Of a DNA stretch of 64,000 nt, positions 59,144 through 64,000 are shown in pieces. A model generated the notes under the pieces. The model saw nothing but the letters and a program-made list of their open reading frames with translations, had not been told where the DNA came from and did no database searches. Made by a program: the position numbers and the translations under genes. The stretch comes from Pseudoalteromonas spongiae UST010723-006 (GTDB lineage: Bacteria > Pseudomonadota > Gammaproteobacteria > Enterobacterales > Alteromonadaceae): the NCBI RefSeq assembly GCF_000238255.3, contig NZ_CP011039.1, positions 2,033,001-2,097,000 of the forward strand. Reading direction: 5' to 3'. The first letter of the stretch is position 1. The number at the start of each line of letters is the position of its first letter.

Positions 59144-60463
59144 TTACTGAGCCATTATTGCTTCAATTTCGTCAATTTCTTTTGGCACACTTGCAGTAAG
59201 ATTTTGATGACCTTGTTCTGTAACGACCACATCATCTTCAATGCGAATACCAATACCGCGGTACTTCTCTGGTGCGTCGCTATCGTTAGCAATATATAAC
59301 CCCGGTTCAATCGTCAGTACCATGCCTGGCGCAAATGGACGGTCTTGATCGTCTAATTTATATTCACCAACATCGTGTACATCTAACCCTAACCAATGGC
59401 CTAAGCCATGCATGTAGTAATCTTTGTATTTTTCGTTTGCAATCAGGCTGTCGATATCGCCGTTTAAAATACCTAAATCAACTAATCCTTGCGTTAAAAT
59501 ACGCACCACAACATCAGCAGTTTGTTTTAGGGTATTGCCTGGTTTTACCATTTCAAGTGCCGCTAGCTGCGCTTTTAAGACTAAGTCATATACTTCACGC
59601 TGCGCGTCACTATACTTGCCATTTACTGGGAAGGTACGGGTAATATCTGCTGCATAGCCATTTAGCTCACAACCAGAATCAATCAGCACTAAATCGCCAT
59701 CATTGAGTACATCGCTGTTTTCGGTGTAGTGTAAAATATTAGCGTTATCGCCGCCGCCAACAATAGTGCCATACGCTGGGTGGCGCGCACCATTCATTGC
59801 ATAATGGTGATGAAGTTCAGCTTCTAATTGATATTCGGTCGCTCCGGCTTTAGCAAATTGCATTGCACGAATATGGCCTTGTGCACTGATTTCCCCTGCT
59901 TTAGCCATAATTGCAAGCTCAGCATCTGATTTAAACAGACGCATTTCATGCAAAGTGCTGCGAATATCACTAATCACCGTTGGTGCTTTCCAGCCACGCT
60001 TTGGCGCACCGCGTAATGTGCTTAACAGCGACCATACTTTGTCATCGAATTCTTTGTAAGTGCCTTGTGCGTAATAAAGTGTTTGTTTACCAGACACTAA
60101 ATCAATCAAGCTGTCGTCAAGTTCTGCTAATGTGAATGCATTATCAAAACCGTAGTCTTGTTTTGCTTTTTCAGCACCGATACGACGGCCACACCAAATC
60201 TCTGCTAATTTATCTTTCTCGCGACAAAATAAGTGCGACTCTGCCGTTTCGCCTTTTACCAGTACGAGCACTGCGTCAGGCTCTGGAAATTGCGTTAAAT
60301 AGAAAAAATCACTGTCTTGGCGAAACGCAAATTCAGTATCACGACTACGGGTTATTTCAACAGCGGCAGGAATAATCGCAACTGAGTTATCTGCCATTGC
60401 ATCAAGTAATTTACTGCGACGCGCATTTACTTCTTCAACTGAAATTGAAAGTGGGTGTGTCAT
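59144..60463 (-). CDS. pepP: Xaa-Pro aminopeptidase P
   Basis: Removes N-terminal residues before proline. The C-terminal M24 pita-bread domain has the metal ligands in VLIDSGCELNGYAADITRTF, HGLGHWLGLDVHDVGE and VLTIEPGLY, with a final Glu in GIRIEDDVVVT. The N-terminal AMP_N domain covers about 1-170. 439 residues (E. coli 441). It lies between ygfB and ubiH in the standard order. Confidence 0.96.
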   Translation of the reverse strand: MTHPLSISVEEVNARRSKLLDAMADNSVAIIPAAVEITRSRDTEFAFRQDSDFFYLTQFPEPDAVLVLVKGETAESHLFCREKDKLAEIWCGRRIGAEKAKQDYGFDNAFTLAELDDSLIDLVSGKQTLYYAQGTYKEFDDKVWSLLSTLRGAPKRGWKAPTVISDIRSTLHEMRLFKSDAELAIMAKAGEISAQGHIRAMQFAKAGATEYQLEAELHHHYAMNGARHPAYGTIVGGGDNANILHYTENSDVLNDGDLVLIDSGCELNGYAADITRTFPVNGKYSDAQREVYDLVLKAQLAALEMVKPGNTLKQTADVVVRILTQGLVDLGILNGDIDSLIANEKYKDYYMHGLGHWLGLDVHDVGEYKLDDQDRPFAPGMVLTIEPGLYIANDSDAPEKYRGIGIRIEDDVVVTEQGHQNLTASVPKEIDEIEAIMAQ

Positions 60464-60478
60464 ATTACTTCCTACGGC

Positions 60479-61039
60479 TTAGTGAATGGTGGTGTTAACC
60501 GCGGCGTTTTGCTGTTCAATTTTACCGAGTTCAGCAAAACATAAATGCACCGAAATACGCACATATTCAACTACTTCGTGAAACGCTTGTTTATCTTCTT
60601 CGCTTTCATCAAAGGTTGTATCCATTTGGTTAATCTCGGTAAAGTCGTGAATAACTTCTTTTACCTCTGCGGATAACTTGCCGTAGTCTTTTTGTTTTAA
60701 GCCAAAACCCAGTAGAAAACCTGACACCCATGATACTAAAGCGTTTGCTCTGTCATGTAGCGATTCATCTTCGTCTGGCAGGTACAACTCAAATTGCAGT
60801 TCTCGATTGTCTAGCGTGCTGCGAATTTGGCTATAAAAGCCCACTAATAACTTTTTCAGATCGCCAGAAAATGCAATGCCGTCATTAAACACATCGCTTA
60901 AAATTGTTAGGTATTCTTTATCTTCAATATCAATGCCGCAAGCAAGTAAGCCGGTAATAACGCCGTGTACTTCGCTTGGCATAATAAACAGTTCATTTTG
61001 TTCGAGAGTAACTTGAGTTGCTTGATAATCTTGTGACAT
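60479..61039 (-). CDS. ygfB: UPF0149-family protein YgfB
   Basis: 186-residue acidic, mainly helical cytoplasmic protein (SEVHGVITGLLACGI, ANALVSWVSGFLLGFGL, DTTFDESEEDKQAFHEVVEY). It leads the ygfB-pepP-ubiH-ubiI transcription unit. In Pseudomonas aeruginosa YgfB influences ampDh3 expression; its general role is unclear. The divergent neighbour is the 6S RNA gene; the zapA gene usually found here is absent. Confidence 0.93.
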   Translation of the reverse strand: MSQDYQATQVTLEQNELFIMPSEVHGVITGLLACGIDIEDKEYLTILSDVFNDGIAFSGDLKKLLVGFYSQIRSTLDNRELQFELYLPDEDESLHDRANALVSWVSGFLLGFGLKQKDYGKLSAEVKEVIHDFTEINQMDTTFDESEEDKQAFHEVVEYVRISVHLCFAELGKIEQQNAAVNTTIH

Positions 61040-61213
61040 AACGCGCTATTTGAGTTGCTGTAGTTCAATGATAATGCTAACACTGACGCCCTATTCACGC
61101 CATTGTTTTAGACAACAGTGTTGAAAACACACACAATTTGAATACTTTTGCTGCACTTGATCAAACAATCTTAGATTAGCACTAGTTATCTCGGCAATAT
61201 TTCTTATAATAAA

Positions 61214-61398
61214 GGTGTTCCCTCGAGTGTTGGAGAAAGGTTACGTCCCTGAGCCGATAAACTTTTCTTAGGAACCCAGTTCAGATTGCTATTGCGCAAG
61301 CTCGGCATGTACCGAGAAGCCTACGGTAACTAACTGCGCTCCGCCTTGAGCCTTAGGGTTCAAGGGCTGACACCTGATACCGCACTTTTGGGAACACC
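61214..61398 (+). ncRNA. ssrS: 6S RNA
   Basis: Global RNA that sequesters sigma-70 RNA polymerase. TATAAT at 61205-61210 sits just upstream. The closing stem GGTGTTCCC / GGGAACACC delimits the transcript (ends approximate). The interior has the conserved elements CCCTGAGCCGATA, GCTCGGCATG..ACCGAGAAGCC and CCTTAGGGTTCAAGGGC also found in E. coli 6S RNA. It sits next to ygfB as usual. No fau (ygfA) follows within the window. Confidence 0.93.
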
Positions 61399-61542
61399 TT
61401 CCTTGCTTTATGATTTCCCTTTCTACCTTAAGCTAACTTTTTGATTCATAGCTTAAAAAACCAACTTTTTGGTTATACCTCTGTTATTGCACAAATGTTA
61501 GAGTTAAAACTCAACTTAAATGCAAAATTAACAACAATAACA

Positions 61543-64000
61543 ATGAAAAACATCAGTGCAATCTTTCTTGCTGTTGCATCTCTTACATTATCGGGCTGTG
61601 GTGGTGGCGATAGCAGCGAAGAGAATACGCAAATAGTACTCAACACTCCTCCTACATTAACTGGCGAGCCAGACAATGCCTTTGTTGGCAAAATGTTCGA
61701 GTTTAAACCAACTGTTACAGATAAAGACAACGACCTTGTTTCAATAAGTGCGAACAATTTGCCCAGTTGGTTGACGCTTTCTAATAACATACTCACAGGC
61801 ACACCAACCGTGACGGATTTAGGAAGTACTACATTCGAATTGATTGCATCGGATGGCAAAGGCTCATCAACTTATACATACAGCCTTCAAGTCATTGACT
61901 CGCAAGAAACCAATACAGCGCCTGTTGTGTCAGGTCAGATCCCAAGTGCTTATGCTGGTAAAGCATTTAGTTTTACTCCTACCATTTACGATAAAGAAAA
62001 CGACGTTCTTACCTTTACAATTGAAAATGCACCAACTTGGGCTGAGTTTGACCTGCAAACAGCTAGGTTAAGCGGCACGCCTAATTTGCAGGATGTTGGC
62101 ACTCATCGAAATGTAGTACTCAATGTGCATGATGGTGTTAACCAAGTCGCTTTTAGTTTTGATATTAAAGTACAAAGCAACACAGGCTTGAATACGCCAC
62201 CAAGTATCAAAGTCAGTGACCAAACAGCCATTGTTGATAGCGCGTTTTCTTATACGCCTATTATCAGCGATGCGCAAAATGATACGCTCGCTATGGCAAT
62301 CAACAATGCACCGAGTTGGCTCAGCTTTGACAATGTTACCGGCGAAATAACAGGTACACCCGAAATAAGTGACTTAGGTGTCTATAAAGATATAAAAATC
62401 ACAATTTCTGACGGTGAATACAGCGTGAGTGGTATGTTTGATATCACAGTATCAGATAATAGCGAGCCTAATACAGCGCCTGAAATTTCAGGCACGCCGC
62501 CAAACGCATATGAAAACAAAGCATATACATTTGTACTTTCTGTTACCGATAAAGAAAATGATACACTCTCATTTAAGGTTAATAACCTTCCAACATGGCT
62601 TTCGTTTGATGAGTCAAACACCACTTTTAGTGGCACCCCATCAGGCGACAATGTTGGACAACACAATAACATCAACCTAACTGTAAGTGACGGCAAGCTA
62701 CAAAGCAAACTAACCTTTTCGATTACTGTATTAGCGACCGAACCTACTAATACTGCACCGGTGATTTCGGGCACACCGACTACTGCACAAGCTAATTATC
62801 CTTACTCGTTTATTCCAACCGCAAGTGATGCTGATGGTGACACTTTACGCTTTAGTGTAAGTAATCTACCAAGTTGGGCTGCGTTTAATACTATAACAGG
62901 TGAAATCTACGGAACGCCGCATGAACAAAGCGTTGGTACCTATAACGATATTGCAATTACCGTTAATGACGGCAAAGATACTGCAAGTTTGACGGTGAGC
63001 ATTACCGTGGATGCTGCACCAATTACCAATAACCCACCTGAAATTTCAGGTACACCTACGAATGCACAAGCTAACTCTGCTTACTCGTTTATTCCAACCG
63101 CAAGTGATGCTGATGGTGACACTTTACGCTTTAGTGTAAGTAATCTGCCAAGTTGGGCTGCGTTTAATACATTAACGGGTGAAATCTACGGAACGCCGCA
63201 TGAACAAAATGTTGGTACCTATAACGATATTGTAATTACAGTTAATGACGGCAAAGATACTGCAAGTTTGACCGTGAGCATTACCGTGGATGCTGCGCCA
63301 ATTACCAATAACCCACCGGAAATTTCGGGCACACCAACTACTGCACAAGCTAACTATCCTTACTCATTTATTCCAACCGCAAGTGATGCCGATGGTGACA
63401 CTTTACGCTTTAGTGTAAGTAATCTGCCAAGTTGGGCTGCGTTTAATACTATTACGGGTGAGATATACGGAACGCCGCATGAACAAAGCGTTGGTACCTA
63501 TAACGATATTGCAATTACCGTTAATGACGGCAAAGATACTGCAAGTTTGGCGGTGAGCATTACCGTGGATGCTGCACCAATTACCAATAACCCACCTGAA
63601 ATTTCAGGCTCGCCTTCGAATGCGGTAGTAAACACTGCTTACGAATTTATTCCAACGGTGAAAGATAGCGATGGGGATAGTCTTAACTTTAGTGTGAAAA
63701 ACTTACCAAATTGGCTAAGTTTTGATAATAAAACGGGTCGCCTATTTGGTACGCCAACTAAGGATAACGTGGCAACGTATTCTAATATTGCAATTAGCGT
63801 ATCTGACGGTAAGGCCGAAGCTACACTCACTATTGAGATAACCGTTGAAGCAATTAACAATCTGCCTGTACTGCTCACTACAACAGCTAAAACACGAGCG
63901 GCTGAGCCATTTAGCCTAGCGCTAAACGTTAAAGACGATGATAACGATACAATCACTATTACCCCGGTTAATTTACCAACTTGGCTTTCGTTTAATCAAA
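61543..64000 (+). CDS. Tandem Ig/cadherin-like repeat lipoprotein, partial (runs off the window)
   Basis: The frame stays open from ATG 61543 to the end (about 819 residues). MKNISAIFLAVASLTLSGCG is a lipoprotein signal with Cys18 in LSGC. An in-frame ATG at 61495 is possible but gives a worse signal. Eight complete and a ninth partial domain of about 93 residues follow, each with NxxPxISGxP, AYxFxPTxxDxDxDTLxFxVxNLPxWLxF, GxPxxxxVGxY and ISDGxxxxxxxFxITV, the He_PIG / dystroglycan-cadherin-like pattern. Such domains bind calcium or carbohydrate in surface adhesins. Downstream domains and any enzymatic part lie beyond the window. Confidence 0.88.
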   Translation, partial: MKNISAIFLAVASLTLSGCGGGDSSEENTQIVLNTPPTLTGEPDNAFVGKMFEFKPTVTDKDNDLVSISANNLPSWLTLSNNILTGTPTVTDLGSTTFELIASDGKGSSTYTYSLQVIDSQETNTAPVVSGQIPSAYAGKAFSFTPTIYDKENDVLTFTIENAPTWAEFDLQTARLSGTPNLQDVGTHRNVVLNVHDGVNQVAFSFDIKVQSNTGLNTPPSIKVSDQTAIVDSAFSYTPIISDAQNDTLAMAINNAPSWLSFDNVTGEITGTPEISDLGVYKDIKITISDGEYSVSGMFDITVSDNSEPNTAPEISGTPPNAYENKAYTFVLSVTDKENDTLSFKVNNLPTWLSFDESNTTFSGTPSGDNVGQHNNINLTVSDGKLQSKLTFSITVLATEPTNTAPVISGTPTTAQANYPYSFIPTASDADGDTLRFSVSNLPSWAAFNTITGEIYGTPHEQSVGTYNDIAITVNDGKDTASLTVSITVDAAPITNNPPEISGTPTNAQANSAYSFIPTASDADGDTLRFSVSNLPSWAAFNTLTGEIYGTPHEQNVGTYNDIVITVNDGKDTASLTVSITVDAAPITNNPPEISGTPTTAQANYPYSFIPTASDADGDTLRFSVSNLPSWAAFNTITGEIYGTPHEQSVGTYNDIAITVNDGKDTASLAVSITVDAAPITNNPPEISGSPSNAVVNTAYEFIPTVKDSDGDSLNFSVKNLPNWLSFDNKTGRLFGTPTKDNVATYSNIAISVSDGKAEATLTIEITVEAINNLPVLLTTTAKTRAAEPFSLALNVKDDDNDTITITPVNLPTWLSFNQ
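62749..63585 (+). repeat. Three near-identical 279-bp tandem repeats in the Ig-like lipoprotein gene
   Basis: Units begin at 62749, 63028 and 63307, with a more diverged unit at 63586. Units share long runs such as GCAAGTGATGCTGATGGTGA with only scattered changes. Each encodes one 93-residue domain. Confidence 0.9.

Overview
The window is a chromosomal segment of a marine gammaproteobacterium of the order Alteromonadales, most like the Pseudoalteromonas group. This rests on conserved gene order (lon-clpX-clpP-tig, asd-fimV-truA-accD-folC-dedD-cvpA-purF, ubiI-ubiH-pepP-ygfB-6S RNA), on a MotY-like protein of sodium-driven polar flagella beside rnt, and on a secreted M9 collagenase. The family assignments are read from the translated sequences; no database was searched.

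Layout. 1-5540 (+): the end of pspF, then the sapABCDF peptide ABC transporter. 5621-14202 (-): ppiD, hupB, lon, clpX, clpP and tig, a protein-folding and proteolysis block. 14509-15017 (-): five tRNA genes in transcription order Pro-Arg-His-Pro-Pro, with a strong promoter. 15289-19793: folD, cysS, ppiB, lpxH and miaE. 20056-20658: a Yip1-like membrane protein. 20751-34751 (-): purF, cvpA, dedD, folC, accD, truA, a very large acidic fimV, asd, pdxB and fabB. 34959-36941 (+): mnmC. 37007-44117: secreted collagenase, a CBS-domain protein with a small exported partner, motY divergent from rnt, and a secreted gluzincin-like protein.

44334-50162 is the most accessory part. It starts at the tmRNA gene and carries an AT-rich acyltransferase, an unrecognised 388-residue protein, and a translationally coupled GlxA-type regulator / S41 peptidase / DUF1272 set whose last gene has an in-frame stop. 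50189-54045: RMD1/YagE-family protein, then speA-speB (putrescine synthesis). 54176-55494: three small or hypothetical genes. 55616-61039 (-): AFG1/ZapE-type ATPase, ubiI, ubiH, pepP and ygfB. 61214-61398 (+): 6S RNA. 61543 to the window edge (+): a lipoprotein made of tandem Ig/cadherin-like domains, running off the end.

I found no CRISPR array, insertion sequence, prophage or obvious new defence system. The best leads are a 16-bp motif shared by the accD and fabB upstream regions (next to a FabR-like site at fabB), the unknown protein at 46309, the interrupted DUF1272 gene, the missing zapA at the 6S locus, and the recently expanded 279-bp repeats in the terminal lipoprotein.
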